DNA from: Pilatotrama ljubarskyi
Lineage: Eukaryota > Basidiomycota > Agaricomycetes > Polyporales > Polyporaceae
NCBI GenBank assembly: GCA_022385805.1
Contig: MU277704.1
Span: forward strand, 162,138-226,137
DNA: 64,000 nt
Reading direction: 5' to 3'
The notes under the pieces were generated by a model that saw only the letters and a program-made list of their open reading frames with translations, searched no databases and had not been told where the DNA came from. Position numbers and translations under genes: made by a program. Below, piece by piece: positions 11,507 to 24,202 of this stretch. Position 1 is the stretch's first letter. The number at the start of each line of letters is the position of its first letter.

Positions 11507-11898
11507 AGTGTTGTTGAGGTTGCGGAACGGGATGGGTGTGGCTGAGAGAGACGTTCAAGAACAACGCCCGAAAGGGACGGAGCCAGCGAGCGCTCGGCGC
11601 TGCTTATGTCATTCTCCAAAAGAGGCAAGGTATGTGAAGGGGCCAGCGCTGATGTGCGGTGGAATGACTCTTCACACCTGTACGACGATGTTCTGAGCAC
11701 TCTGCCACTCCCAGTCACAACACACTCGACTCGGAACAGGCCGCCTCCCATTTCTCAACCACAGACCACCATCTTCTGGACCACGCACGATGATAACCCG
11801 AATATCTGCGTAAACCCGCCGTCGCCTCCGTCTATTCTCCAGTCGTCCGTAAAGTAACACACACAGCGTCCTCCATTCACCAGTTAGCCCTTCGCGCC
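11507..11898. promoter_or_regulatory. shared divergent promoter, E2 and GTPBP-like genes
   Basis: 392 bp separate two start codons on opposite strands, so the two genes probably share a bidirectional promoter. CT-rich and CA-rich tracts lie just upstream of the plus-strand start. I see no clear TATA box. Confidence 0.5.
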
Positions 11899-13424
11899 AT
11901 GTTCGGCGAGCACGAGTCAGAGAGCCCCCGCGTCCCCAGCCCATGGGACCCCTTCCTCCCCTCCCCTCCAGACGGCACCCCGCCCAAGCCTGGCGCAGCC
12001 CTCTACAACGGCATACCCAAGCTCGTCCCAGAGGTCGAAGAGGTACGTCTCACCGGCTCCGCAACAGCGCCTACCTAATCCCACGAGCCACGTAGGGTAA
12101 CGTCGAGTACAAGCTCAAGCTCACAAACATATCAAACGCCCGTTTCGCCCGCCTCGTCACACAGCTCAAATGGCGCCTCCTGGAGGGTGGCGGCCAGGCC
12201 TACTACGAGCTCGGCGTCGCTGACTCGGGCGCGCTTATCGGCCTCTCCCGCCGGGACCTCGAGGAGTCACTCGAGACCCTCGAGATGATGGCCGGCGAGA
12301 TCGGCGCGTCCGTCATTGTCGTCAAAGAAATAGAGGTCCCGCCCACTATTACTGCCCTTGCAGATAAAGAGTCTGGGTACACCGACCCAGACACCGGCGA
12401 GTGGACCCGCAAGATGAAACGCCGTGCCGCGCTCGCAGCAGCAGACGGAGACGTCTCTACCACCACCACAGAGGTTGAAACAGACCTCGCGACGGACTTT
12501 ACCGACTTCGACGACGTCGCGTCCTCTTTTTCCAGCGAGCGTAGACCCGAAATCGCTACTCCCACTTCAGTGTACGCCAAGGCCACTACGATCGTCCACC
12601 GGCCCGCACGGACGAACCCGGAACGCCCGACCGCCCAGTCTTCCCCGTTCATCGCCCCTATCGACGACGACCTTGCTCTGTTCTCGATGGAGCCGGAGCC
12701 CGCCTTTCGGGACGATGCGACGGTCAGCGGGGACATTGGAGACGACGAGCTCGACCTCGGACCGCGCCGCGCGTCCTTCGCCGGTCTTGAGATCGCTGCG
12801 GTCTACAAGCCGCGTCCGGTACGGCACCGCGCCCGTCCAGGGGCGCTGGTCGCTCTAGGCCCGACCGTCGGCAGACATGGGAAGCGGTACAACAAGCCCA
12901 AAGAGAAGAAGGTGCACCCGTGGCACCAGAGCACCAAGGGGGCGGACGGCGGGAAGGGGCCGAAGCCGCCCGCGGGACCGCAGATGAGCAAGGAGGAGAA
13001 AGCGTTGCAGCGGCGGCTGGCGCGAGACAAGAAGCGCGAGGAGAAGCGAGCGGCCCTGATCGCCCGCGCCGAAATGGAGGTCGGGATAACAGCGGCAGAA
13101 GCTGTGCCTCCCGCCGCGACGTTGGACACGGACCGCCTGCTGAAGGACATGGCGACGTTGGCGCTCGCTGTTGAAATAGGCCAGGACGCCAGTTCGCTGG
13201 CGGAAGGAGCCGGGGAGCTGCACGCGGCCGTGGACATGGTGGCCACCCGCCGGAACGGTACTGGAGAGACGTCTCCTGTGCTAGAAGCACGAGAGCCCGT
13301 GGAGGACGTCGGGGAGATCGTCATGACGAATGGGGAACCACGGCTTATCGTGGAGGCGTTGGTTGTGCGAAAGCTGTCGATAGAGGAGGCGACGCTGGAC
13401 TTTAGCCGATTCTCTCTAGTCTGA
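11899..13424 (+). CDS. GTPBP1/2 amino-terminal-domain protein lacking the GTPase domain
   Basis: Two exons, 11899-12042 and 12096-13424, encode about 490 residues. Residues about 48-130 (from EGNVEYKLKLTNIS through LVTQLKWRLLEGGGQAYYELG to ASVIVVKEI) match the conserved region that precedes the GTPase domain of the translational GTPases GTPBP1/GTPBP2. No G1 loop (GxxxxGKS/T), DxxG or NKxD motif follows. The rest is acidic and Ser/Thr-rich, then has a basic segment (about 310-330, with HGKRYNKPKEKKVHPWHQ) and a Lys/Arg/Glu-rich probable coiled coil (about 355-395). A stop codon ends the frame well before the next gene. Known biology of GTPBP1/2 in ribosome rescue and mRNA decay makes a ribosome-related role possible, but that is inference. 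Confidence 0.8.
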
Positions 13425-14446
13425 AGGTGGCATTCATTTGATGTGCAGCGCATTTGATTTGTGACAGAGTACGGTACCTATGTACCTCGGACTGCGCCTG
13501 CATACTGTATCAGTTTATAGCGGTTGGAATTGTGGATTATCCTTGGCAGGAACGAGACGGAGGAGGGAGACTATAAGTGGATCCTTATCTGAGCGACGAT
13601 GACGGTGGCGAAGGAAGGGGGGCCGGGTATGTGTGCGCATGGGCATGGGTGCTGGCTGTGGAGGGTCCGGGTGGCGTGTGGAAGACGGTGAAAGTGAGGG
13701 TGCTGCGGACGAGGAGATGTGAGGTCGTGTGCCTGGCTCGAGTGTCGCCGGCCCCAGACGAACATTGTCGCCGAAGTCGGGACGGAAGACTCAGAGAGGT
13801 GATGCCGTAGCCGGTGCACTCGGGTGTTCTAACTTCCCACCTTGTTCTCACCTGAAGCTGGCGTGCTCGGACGGGGCGGCGGCGGGGACATACCTGTGGC
13901 TGTAGGGAGGCGCACCTTGAATTCTGGGTGGTATGTGTTGCTACGGGACGCGGCAGGAGTGTGGTGGACGGAATACCGAGAAGATGAGGAGAAGGTGTGG
14001 ATCAGCACCCGGCCCTTATCGTGCTCGCTGGCCACGTGCCGCAGACGTCCTCGACTCGAGTGCGAGCGTTGCGCCGAGTCTCTCGCCAGTAGTTTGCGCT
14101 GCTCGGAGCTCGCCTGTGTCCGTTCGTGCGTTCCCCCTGCCCGGACCCAGTTTCCCTCATCCGCACAACGTACACACGCCCTCTCCAGATTATTCCTGTG
14201 TTCGCTGACGGCCTGCCCTTCTCGTCAGCGTCCCTCTCTCCCGAACGCTGCTATCGCCCCCAACCGCCATTTCTGTCGCGTCTCCTTCCCCCTTCCTCCG
14301 CTTCTTCCCATCCTCTCCCTACTCGCTCACAAACACCTCTGTGTACCTCTCTACTGCTCTAGGCACTCGTGTACTTCCTTGCACTTCTCATCTGCAGCGC
14401 ACCGCAGCTTCTCGATCGCCTGCTCTCCCGATCCAATTGGCATGAA
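13425..14446. other. intergenic, upstream of the OPT transporter
   Basis: About 1 kb with the 3' end of the GTPBP-like gene and the OPT promoter. Pyrimidine-rich sequence (TTCCCTC, CTTCC runs) dominates 14100-14400, typical of basidiomycete 5' leaders. Small open frames at 13571-13851 on both strands look like chance frames. Confidence 0.4.
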
Positions 14447-17400
14447 ATGTCCCCAGATGTTGAGGAGGACCGCCGCGACTCCGCCTCATCAATAGCTGCC
14501 TCCTACCACAGCGCATTCGAGCGCGAAAAGTCCATCCGTGCGCTCCCAATGCTCACTCCTCGCCCTTTGCGTGCACCTCTCATGTACATGTACATCCTTC
14601 CGTAGGTTCCGTCCAATACGATACCGAGTCCCTCTCATCACGCCTCACCCCGCCTCCGGACTTCTTTGACCCAAACTATGATACCGACATCACCTGGCTC
14701 GGTACGCCTGCTCCTTCCGCCTCGCGCGTCTCGGGCCGTTCACTCACCCGCTCCGCTCCCATCACCCTCTATCGTGAGCAGAGGATGACTCTCCATATCC
14801 AGAAGTACGCTCTGCTGTCGCCAACTACGATGACCCTTCCATGCCCGTCAACACATTTCGTGCATGGGCCCTCGGCGTGCTATGGGCAATCATCATCCCA
14901 GGCGTGAACGAGTTCTACTACTTCAGATATCCTTCCATCTCCTTAGGCGGGGTAGGTTGCCTCGCATCGCACACGTTTCTCCACCGTAATCGCATCTTGA
15001 ACGTCCGTGTGTAGATTGTCGCCCAGCTCGTCACCTTCCCATTAGGCCGTGCATGGGCAAGATGGTTTCCTTCCGTAAAGCTCTTTGGGATATCCCTCAA
15101 CCCGGGGCCGTTCACCATCAAGGAGCATGTGAGCGTGCAGCCTCCTCGGTCTCTCCGCGGTCATACTGAATAACGTAGGTGCTCATCACTATCATGGCCG
15201 GCGTCGGCGCACAGGCTGCCTATGCAGTAGGTCTCTCCCGGTGACTGCTTCAGCCAATACCAATACAATCTTCCTCAGACGGAGATTATCGCCGTACAAC
15301 ATATCTGGTACAAGCAGAGCCTCAATTTTGCATGTAGGTTTCCCCGCCCGTTCACCTATTCACCGTGCTAAGTTATCATAGACCAATGGATGTTGGTCAT
15401 GTCCACACAGGTAGGTCGTTGCTGATTCCCCGACGTGCTAATCCTAACAGGTAATGCTCCTCGACAGCTCATCGGTTTCTCCGTGGGAGGTCTGGCGCGC
15501 AGGCTGGTATGAATTCCTTTAGTCCCTGGGCGCGTTTTCCCGATTCCCACCGCTCACTATCCTTCCGCTCATGTTCCTTGATACTAGCTAGTCGCCCCAG
15601 CGTCCATGAGTACGCCTAACCTCTCCAATCCCACCGCTGTAGCTGACTTGGGCACTGCTCAGTTTGGCCGAACACCCTCGTCGTCTGCGCCCTGTTCAAC
15701 ACGCTCCATTCGCAGAGTTATGCTGGCATAGGCACGCAAGGCGGGCTCACCCGCGAGCGCTTCTTTGCCTACGCCTTCATATCAGCGGCTCTGTGGTGTA
15801 AGTGCCTGACCGTTTGCTAGCGCCACGCCTTGGCTGATCTTGGCTTGCCCCCGCCGCTGTCAGATGTCGTCCCAGGATATCTCTTCCAGGCCTTGAGGTA
15901 CGTCGCGACACCCTGCCCGCTCTTCGTGCGCCTTCTCACGAATCGCTTGTGGCTACGACGCAGCGTCTTCACATGGGTAAATCTACTTCGTCTTATCGTC
16001 GCCCAATGCGCCGTAACACGTTACGCAGGTGTGCTGGCTGGCTCCAAATAATGTCGTAAGTAGCCGCACTAGCATCTCTCACAGAAAACTGATTGACTGT
16101 TCCTGACCGCCTAGAAAATCAACGCTCTGTTTGGGTAAGCCCCAACGATTTCCAACGGATGGCTGCGGCCGCTAAGTCCCGCACAGCTACCATAGCGGCA
16201 TGGGGTTCTCGCTCCTGTCGTTTGATTGGAACCAAATTGCCTTCATCGGCAGTCCGCTGGCGACACCCTGTACGCCTTCACGACCTCATGTCTAAGAGCT
16301 CCACAACTCAAGCTAATCTTCGTTGCAGGGTGGGCTGAGGCCAACGTCATCGCCGGGTTCTTGATCTTTTATTGTAAGCACTCCTTACCGCAGTGCCCGG
16401 TTCCAGGCATTGACGTCGAGTCCCGCAGGGTTCCTCGCACCTCTCATCTACGTAAGTTTGACCCTGTCCGCCATCCTGCAGTGTTGACTGACCCGTGCAA
16501 AGTTTACGAACACATGGAACTCCCAGTACATGCCGTACGTACAGCGACCGTTCTACCGTGCATCTCGCTGACTTTGGCACAGAATATCTGCCCTAGGGCC
16601 CTATGACAATACAGGTACGTCGCGCTCCCATCGCTGCCATGGTGATTTTACCCACGACCTTCCCGCCTTAGGAAAACCCTACAACCTATCCCGGATACTC
16701 AACCCCGACGCGACGTTCAACCGCGAAGCTTACGACGCCTACAGCCCGCTATTTCTCTCGTAAGATTATACTCCCGTTTCGGGCCGACGTACGATACTCA
16801 CCCTCGTGTCAGTGCGACGTTTGCCATCTCATACGGCCTGGCGTTCGCCTCGATCACCGCTACCCTCGTCCATGCCGCGCTCTACTTCCGCAAGCCAATC
16901 ATGGTGCACCTCCACCGGTCGCTGGGCGAGCAGCCCGACATCCACGCCCAGCTCATGGCAAAGTACCCGCAAGGTACGCGTTGGGCCTTCGCATAACGTT
17001 CAGTCGTATCTGATATTCCTCGTACTGCATTGCTGCAGTACCCGAGTGGTGGTAAGTCCGCCTACTATATTCGGATGCCTGATTGCCTGACATTGCCCAG
17101 GTATGCCTGCATACTAGGTACGTGCTCCACGTATCCCATATCGCATGGTCGGCTTACAACAAATTCAACAGCCGTGACTTTCGTCTTTTCCTGCCTCTGC
17201 ATCAAGCTCTTTCCTACCCAAATGACGATATGGGCATTGATCGTCGCCCTATTGATTGCTCTTGTACGTCCGCGTGCTGAATTTGCCATGAAGCCGCTGG
17301 CTGAATTCCCAACTTAGGTGTACATCGTACCGGTCGGTATGTCGAGAAACTAGGTCGTCAGCGAACTTGGGTAATGACCGCATACCCGCACATGCAGGCA

Positions 17401-19156
17401 TGATTCAAGCTGTGACAAATCGGCAGGTCGGACTCAAGTAAGCTCCCTCGCCAAGCCATAGCCGCAGAGTCTAGCTCACACATGCTATCAGCGTCATTAC
17501 GGAGCTCATCATCGGTTACATGCTCCCCGGACGACCCGTGGCAATGATGATGTTCAAGGTGCGCCCTCGACGTCGCTTCCACTAACACGATATCGAGCTC
17601 ACATTCGCCTGTCTCCTGAAGACGTGGGGGTATATCACCATGTCGCAAGGTACGTCGATCAAAATCAACCAGTAGCGCCAAAGATAGCTAACCGAGTACA
17701 CTAGCCATGATCTTCACGTCCGACTTCAAACTCGGGCACTACATGAAGATCCCGCCCCGCCCAATGTTCTGGTGCCAGGCACGTTGCTGCACTGGTAGCC
17801 CGAACAGGTCTTGCTGATATTGGACGCAGATCGTCGCCACCATCATTGCAGGAACTGTGCAACTCGGCGTAGAGAACTGGTGCGTGTCTCTTTGCTACAC
17901 TGCCCAGAATTGATGCCGACTATCCTGCAGGATGTTCTACAACATCCCGTGAGTCCGAAGCCATCCCCATGCACCCATCGCTCTTGTCTAACCTTGAATA
18001 GAGAGATCTGCACCGTTGCGCAGAAAGACATGTGAGTACGATATCTCCAGGCTAAAGCAGGGTAGTCCGCTGAAGATGACGATAGGTCCGGCTTCACGTG
18101 CCCGAATGCTGAGGTATGGGCCGCCCGGACATATGTGATATAGCCGGCCTAACTATTGCAATCGCTAGGTCTTCGCCACAGCCTCCGTTGTAGTGAGTAT
18201 CGCGAGATGGCAATCATAGACCCGCTCCTCACCGTTTCCTGTAGTTCGGCGTCATCGGTCCGACACTGCAGTTCTCCCAGAACCAGCTCTACTAGTATGT
18301 TTTCTCGTCTCTCACCCACCTGACCGATAGCTGACATCGCCCCGTAGTCGTGTGTAATACCACAACCTGCACCGGACAGCACTTGACTGAAGCCATGCCA
18401 GCGCTTCTGTTTTTCTTCATCGCAGGAGCTGTTGCACCCCTGATCGTTTGGTTACTAGCTAAGCGGTACCCGGATTCGTGGTTAAATTATGTGAAGTGAG
18501 TACCCTCTGTCTTCCTGCAAGGCGGCCTCTCACTAATATACCAACCCCGACTAGCTTTCCGTGAGTCGCGTCCGTCCTCTTCCCATGTCGGCGACCTTAC
18601 ATCCTTCACGCTTAGCCTCATGTTCACCGGAATCGGTCTCATCCCCCCGGCGAGCGCTGCAAACTATGTCCCGTGGGCCATCATCGGTTTCCTCTTCCAG
18701 TATGTCATCCGGAGAAGACATTTCCCGTTCTGGGCAAAGTACAACTGTGCGTCAGCTCCCAGAGTACCGTATGCTTCTGCGCATGGCAGCTCTCAACCTT
18801 GATTCGCCTTACAGACGTGCTCTCGGCCGCGCTCGATGCGGGGACCGCAGTGTCGACTATTCTCGTGTATTTTATGTGAGCAGGCCTATACTCTCCCCTA
18901 AAGCAAGCGACGCGGATTGCTGACGAGCGCGATATAGCCTGCAGTTCCCGAGGAACGGGCACATTGGCGAGAACACCATCCAGCGATGGTGGGGAAACAC
19001 CGTATTCAAGAACACCGCGGACTGGCACGCCGTTCCCTTGCGGGTGGTCGCAGAAGGGGATCATTTCGGGTGCGTATTCGATGCTTTCACCCCATGTTGT
19101 CTGCATACGTACATACTGACATGAACCCCGGATGTCACAGTCCGGACACTTGGTAG
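14447..19156 (+). CDS. OPT-family small oligopeptide transporter
   Basis: Proton-coupled importer of tetra/pentapeptides or related small peptides at the plasma membrane. The start (MSPDVEEDRRDSASSIAASY) precedes a soluble acidic amino terminus. The family motifs then follow in order: NTFRAWALGVLWAIIIPGVNEFYYFRYPSI, LNPGPFTIKEHVLITIMAGVG, the QWMLVMSTQLIGFS helix, RERFFAYAFISAALWY, YNLSRILNPDATFN, LIIGYMLPGRPVAMMMFKTWGYI, MKIPPRPMFWCQ, FTGIGLIPPASAANYVPWAIIGF and the carboxyl AVPLRVVAEGDHFGPDTW. About 14-16 transmembrane helices are expected. The gene is fragmented by well over twenty introns of 45-65 bp, so exact borders are approximate. The stop at 19154-19156 is four codons after the last acceptor. 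Confidence 0.93.
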
Positions 19157-19468
19157 ACTATTTGTTGTTGTATCACTAGATGTATTTGTTGCTTTGGCCC
19201 GCGTTCGTGTCGATCTCGCATTGCTGTGATGGTATTGTATACGTTTCAATGGACCCTAGAGCACGTTTTCTGCTCCCGTCACCTCAAGGTGCAAGGACAA
19301 GCGCAAACACTCTCCTCCCAATGTCCGGCGGGTTCGGACCGCGCTATGGGCGTCTAGCGCCGGTGGATGGCAAATTTGAGTAAGCGCCGTGTGCTCGAGT
19401 GAACAGACGCCCGCAACCGACCTCTCCTCGTCCTCCTCATCCTGCTCCTCTCTCCGTAGTCTGCGGAG
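19157..19468. other. intergenic, OPT to UTP7
   Basis: 312 bp holding the OPT 3' end and the UTP7 promoter. Nothing else is recognisable. Confidence 0.4.
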
Positions 19469-21659
19469 ATGGACTCCTTGATCGCAAAGGCAGATGCTAT
19501 CCGACCGCTGAACAAGAAGCGCAAGACAAGCAGTCACGACTCCCGTCCAAAACCCGGGCCCTCCAAGAAGGCCGCCTCCGCAGACGCGGATCCGACAGCC
19601 ACCTCCGTCTCCCAACACACCGCCCTCCCCCGCTCCCTCCGCCCGTCGTCACCACCGCCCGAAGACGCGAAGAAGTACTCGCACATCAAAGATAAGAAGC
19701 TCCGCACCCAGCTGACGCGTCAATCCACCCAAAATGCACGATCCAAGAAGCTGCTCAAGGACGCCGAGCTCCTCCTCACCGAGGACGCCGGCCTCATGGA
19801 GGTCGAGGGAGAGCTTGAGAAGACGTGGAGAGTGGGGCAGGACGAGATTGCGACCGCCGCAGGTCAGCAGGCTGCCCAAGGCCGGCAGGAGTGGAAAATG
19901 GACGGGGGGCCATACCGTACGCGCTATACACGCAACGGAAGGTGAGCAACGCGTCGCTATGCCTCAACTATACCTTCTCACAGTCGCGGGAATGACAGAA
20001 ACCTCGCTGTGGTTGGCAAGAAGGGCCATGTAGCGACGTTCGACTGGCAAACCGGTACTCTTCACGCCGAACTCCAGCTACGAGAGACATGCAGGGATAT
20101 TACGTGAGTTCCCGGTCTCATGTCCCTCCGAACGAGCTGTGACCCAATGTCGCAGATTCCTACAGGACCATTCACATTTTGCCGTCGCGCAAAACAAGTA
20201 TGTTTTCATATACGACCGCGACGGCGTCGAGCTTCACAAGCTCAAGTCGCACATCGAGCCCACCCGGCTAGAATTTCTTCCCTACCACTGGCTCCTCGTC
20301 AGCATTGTACGTTTGACCTCCTCCTCACCTCCGTCACTTCCTCACCCACTTCTAGGGCAACCCAGGATACCTAAAATATCAGGATACGTCCACCGGTCAG
20401 CTAGTCGTCGAGCACCGAACAAAGCTCGGCGCATGTCACACCATGTGCCAGAACCCCCACAACGCCGTCATCCACCTCGGGCACCAGAACGGAACGGTTA
20501 CCCTGTGGACGCCCAACCTCCCCCATCCCGCCGTCCGACTACTCGCCCACTTAGGTCCCGTCGCCAGCGTCTCGGTCGACCCCAGTACAGGCGGGCGGTA
20601 CATGGCGACCTCCGGTCAGGACGGCACGGTGAAGGTCTGGGACTGTCGCAACTGGAAAGGCGCAGTGCGGACGTGGAATGCGAGGGGTGGAGGTGCAGAG
20701 CTCGAATGGAGCCAGAAAGGCACGTTGGCCGTTGCCAGCGGCGGCAGTGTGAACGTATGTCTTTCAGTAGTCGTCGTCGCTCGCCGTGTGAGCTAACCTC
20801 GCGACGGCCTCCAGGTGTATACCAAGCCCTCCATCCAGACACCCTTCGCCGCCACCGTCTCCCCTCCGCTCTATCTCACGCACCCCGTCCCCCACCGGCC
20901 CCTCACCTCCGTCCGCTTCTGCCCGTTCCAAGACATCCTCTCCATCGGCCACTCCGCCGGCGTGTCCAGCATCCTCGTCCCCGGCTCAGGCGAGCCCAAC
21001 TTCGACAGCGCCGAGGCCGATCCGTTCGAGAACAAGAAGGCCCGCCGCGAGCGCGAGGTCAAGAGTCTCCTCGACAAGGTGCGTCTTCCCTCGTCTTCCC
21101 CCGTCCTTTTCTCCTCGCTCACATATATGCGATGTACAGATCCAACCGGACGCGATCACCCTCGACCCCTCGTTCATCGGCTCGCTCGCGCCCCCGCCCA
21201 AGCTCAGCACAGCCGTCGAGGGCTCGCACGACATCCCCTACGCGCGGCTTCCCCGATACGAGCGGCTGCGCGTCTCCGGCAAGGCCGACGAGACAGAAGA
21301 AGCCGACGACGACCACGCTGGCGGGAGCGACGGCGAGGACGGCCAGGCGAGACGCAGCCTCTCGAAAGCGGAGAAGGAGAAGAAGAAGATGCGGGGGAAG
21401 AACAAGAGCCTCAAGCGGTACCTCCGCAAGCAGCGGAAGAACGTCATCGACCCGCGTGCGGTACGTGCCGTCACCCTCCTTTGCCCGGTCTTGCTTGGTA
21501 GTACGAACAGGGCGCTTATGTATTACACTCGTTCAGGTTGCCGTCAAGAGGAAGCTCGAGAAGGAGAGGGAGGAACGGCGCAAGGCGAGGGCTATCGCCT
21601 CCGGTCAGGAGGAGCCGCGCAAGCCTTCCGCTCTGGACCGCTTCAAGCGTTCCAGCTAG
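19469..21659 (+). CDS. UTP7: SSU processome WD-repeat protein UTP7 / WDR46 (BING4)
   Basis: A nucleolar WD40 protein needed for 18S rRNA maturation. The ATG at 19469 starts a Lys/Ser-rich amino terminus. The conserved block GGPYRTRYTRNGRNLAVVGK opens the propeller. It continues with the CRDITFLQDHSHFAVAQNKY and VFIYDRDGVELHKL stretches, then GNPGYLKYQDTSTGQLV, HQNGTVTLWTPN and GQDGTVKVWDCRNWKGAVR. The BING4 carboxyl domain follows ([54 protein letters not shown]), and then a strongly basic tail that includes GKNKSLKRYLRKQRKNVIDP. About seven introns interrupt the gene, and all joins keep frame with the family. With UTP22 and PUF6 it is one of three ribosome-assembly genes here. It is convergent with the C9-methyltransferase. 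Confidence 0.95.
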
Positions 21660-22158
21660 TCTCGCCTGCCCATGTATTTGCGTCATTTCTAGGTCATCTG
21701 CAGTATGATTATTCATGGCGATCCTGCTCGTTTGGCGCATTGCAATCGCTCGATTGCGATTTTATAAACGGCAAGAGTGTGACCGACGGTGGTCGATGAG
21801 ATCGCTGACGGATGCAGCTCCTACCTAGCCCCCTGGACCGAAGCAGCGTCCACCACACAACACTACAGCCTGCTATTACCACTACCGCTCACTCTCAATC
21901 CCTCAAGGTCGCAGCAGCATAACAGAATAGCCTCGTGACCATTAAAGTTGGAGCAACACCAGACCATACTGTAGGGTATGTAGTAGCAACTCTCGTCGAG
22001 TCATGACTCGTCAGCAGTCGTAACCCAATCCACCCCCACAACCGCACATTACCACTCGCGGGTCGGCGCCAGGCCGCCCACGTTCGCCCACGTCGTCTCA
22101 TCGGTCTAACTATGAAGCCACTGCCAGTGCCACTCAGTCGACCGGACTAGAAAGAGTG
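21660..22158. terminator. convergent 3' region, UTP7 and C9-methyltransferase
   Basis: A 499-bp stretch between facing stop codons. It holds both 3' untranslated regions. No further gene is visible. Confidence 0.35.
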
Positions 22159-23926
22159 TTATTGGTGAGTCAGGCTAGAACACGGGGCAGGAGGGAAGAC
22201 GTACAGGATGTCACGCTGAGGGTGGACGTGGATCGAGCTGTGGCTGGGCACACCGAGGATGCGCGGGAACGCGTTCAGGTTCTTGTGCAGCGTGAGCTGG
22301 AACACGGACGAGCCACCTTGGCTGTAAGACGTATCACATCGTCAGCAAGACCATTGTTGCCGCACCGCGAGAGCACGACGTACCGGGCGATTATGACGGA
22401 GTACGCGAGGAAGAAGACCCAGATGCGGTACCAGCGCTCGCCGTACTTCTCGATCACCTTGTCCTTGTTCGCTAGCCAGTTCTTGTACCAGCGCCAGATG
22501 GTCGCCGAGTAGTGCACGCCAAGCACGTCGATGTTCTTGACCTCGAAGCCTGCGGCCTCGAGCTGGCCGACGACCCACCCGAGCGAGCACGACGCGTCCG
22601 CGCCGGGGAAGATGTACTTGTTCATGAAGAGGCCCCAGATGAGGTCCTCGTACTGCCAGGCGGGACGAAGGCCGGCAACCTGGAAGACAAAGATGCCGTC
22701 GTCGTCAAGGAGGTCGTAGACCTGGCGGAGGAAGGACTGGTAGCGACGGATGCCGACGTGCTCGGCCATCTCGAGCGAGACGATCTTGTTGTACGCGCCG
22801 CGGCCGCCAGGGATGTCGCGGTAGTCGAGGCAGAGGATGCGGGCGCGGGAGGGGTCGCCGCCGTTGTGGACGATGCGCTCGTTGCCGAACTTGGTCTGGT
22901 TCTTGCCGATGGTGATGCCGGTGACGTCGCAGCCGTAGTTCTTGTGGGCGAAGGCGGCGAGGGTGCCCCAGCCGCAGCCGATGTCGAGGAGGCGGTCGGT
23001 GGGCTGGAGGTTGAGCTGCGGATGGGGGGAGGGGCGTGAGCGGGAGGGCTAGTACGCGAGAAGCAAGCAGGATACCTTCTCGCAGACGATGGTGAGCTTG
23101 TTGTCCTGGAGCTCCTCGAGGGACTGCTCGCGGGAGATGTCGGTGACGATGCCGGAGGTGTAGATCATGCGAGGGCCAAGGAACCTGAGGGGGACGCGTC
23201 AGCCAAAGCGATATGAGGGACCGTGAGCGGGCTACCATTCGTAAAAGTCGTCGCCTCCTGCAAAGGGAGGTGAGAGACGCGAAGAGACGCGAAAAGACGC
23301 GTGACGTACTGTCGTAGTGGTCGCGGACCTGCTCCTCGTCCTGGGACTGGGTGTGGAAGATGACCTCGGGGAGCATCTGGGTGAAGACGTATTTGAAGAG
23401 CTCTGGGGTGAAGACCATCTTTGCCCAGTCGTGGCGGGCCTCCATGATGTCGAGGACGTCGCCTGGTGAGGGGACGGGTGAGCGAAGGGGACAGGTGGAG
23501 AGGGGAGGAGAGAGGGATACCGTTGAAGTCGATCTTGTCGTCAAAGTAGGCGTCGTGGAAGACCTGCATGGGGATCTTTTCCTTTCCAAAGTACCTTGCC
23601 TTGAGCTCTGGGTCCTTGATGGTGATGTACTCTTCGATGTTGCGGCCGGGGAGCTGGACCTTTTGGTTCTTGCGGGGGCCGTACATGCTCATGAGGGTCC
23701 AGTAGGTCATGGTGATGGGGAGGCCGAGGAGGAGGACGAGGAAGAGGTAGGTCTTGAAGCCGCCATGGCAGAGGACGGGGAGGGAACGCTTTACGAGCCA
23801 GGGGACGGCGAGGACGAGGGCGGCGAGGTGAGTGTTTGAGAAGGAGCCGTTGCCCTCTGCGAGGCCGATGAGGGGGGCGTTTTTGATGGCGGGGGAGTTT
23901 GTGATGGTGACCGAGTTTGACGACAT
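22159..23926 (-). CDS. sphingolipid C9-methyltransferase (CFA-synthase family)
   Basis: Transfers a methyl group from S-adenosylmethionine to C9 of the sphingoid base of glucosylceramide in ER membranes, a fungus-specific modification. The start at 23924-23926 gives MSSNSVTITNSPAIKNAPLI, as in the family. Two amino-terminal membrane helices follow (HLAALVLAVPWLV and TYLFLVLLLGLPITMTYWTL), then FHTQSQDEEQVRDHYDRGDDFYEWFLGPRMIYTSG. The SAM-binding loop is LLDIGCGWGTL. The distal family motif reads VSLEMAEHVG, and the next conserved block is YQSFLRQVYDLL. Four to five short introns were seen. The last exon ends SLTHQ at 22159-22161, although a final intron could alter the last dozen residues. 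It shares a 276-bp promoter with YIF1. Confidence 0.93.
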
Positions 23927-24202
23927 GGCTGGGGCTGTCGTCGTGGTCTGGGAGGGCGTGCTCGCTGTCGGGAGGGGGTGTGTCGTGGCAGGAGCACAAC
24001 GGTCGTCGTCCGACGCGCGCATATTTCTCTTTCCAGCGCGGCGGGCGTCTACGCGCCCACTGCCGTTTCGGGACGCCCATGCACGTGACGTCCACGTCCA
24101 CGCCTGCGCTGCGCTGCGCTGCTCTCCCTCCTCTGCGCTGCTCCTGCTCCTGCTGCTGCTGCTCCTACTCCTACTCCTGCTGCTGCTGCTGCTACGACTG
24201 CG
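23927..24202. promoter_or_regulatory. bidirectional promoter of C9-methyltransferase and YIF1
   Basis: 276 bp between two divergent start codons. It includes a trinucleotide-type repeat at its YIF1 end. No TATA box was identified. Co-regulation of the two endomembrane genes is possible but not shown. Confidence 0.5.
24138..24193 (+). repeat. CTG/CTC-type trinucleotide microsatellite
   Basis: An interrupted run of CTG, CTC and CTA triplets, ending nine bases before the YIF1 start codon. It is therefore probably transcribed in the 5' leader. Such tracts vary in length between strains. Confidence 0.8.

Noticed and set aside
12724..13453. Long minus-strand frames opposite the GTPBP-like gene
   Set aside because: Arg/Pro/Ser-rich shadow frames. 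The plus-strand product has family-specific conservation and they do not.
13571..13851. Short frames on both strands in the OPT upstream region
   Set aside because: His/Pro/Thr-rich chance translations with no supporting start context or homology.
20139..21659. 506-codon plus-strand frame across UTP7
   Set aside because: It reads through introns and is out of frame with the WD40 exons for most of its length, sharing only the last exon.
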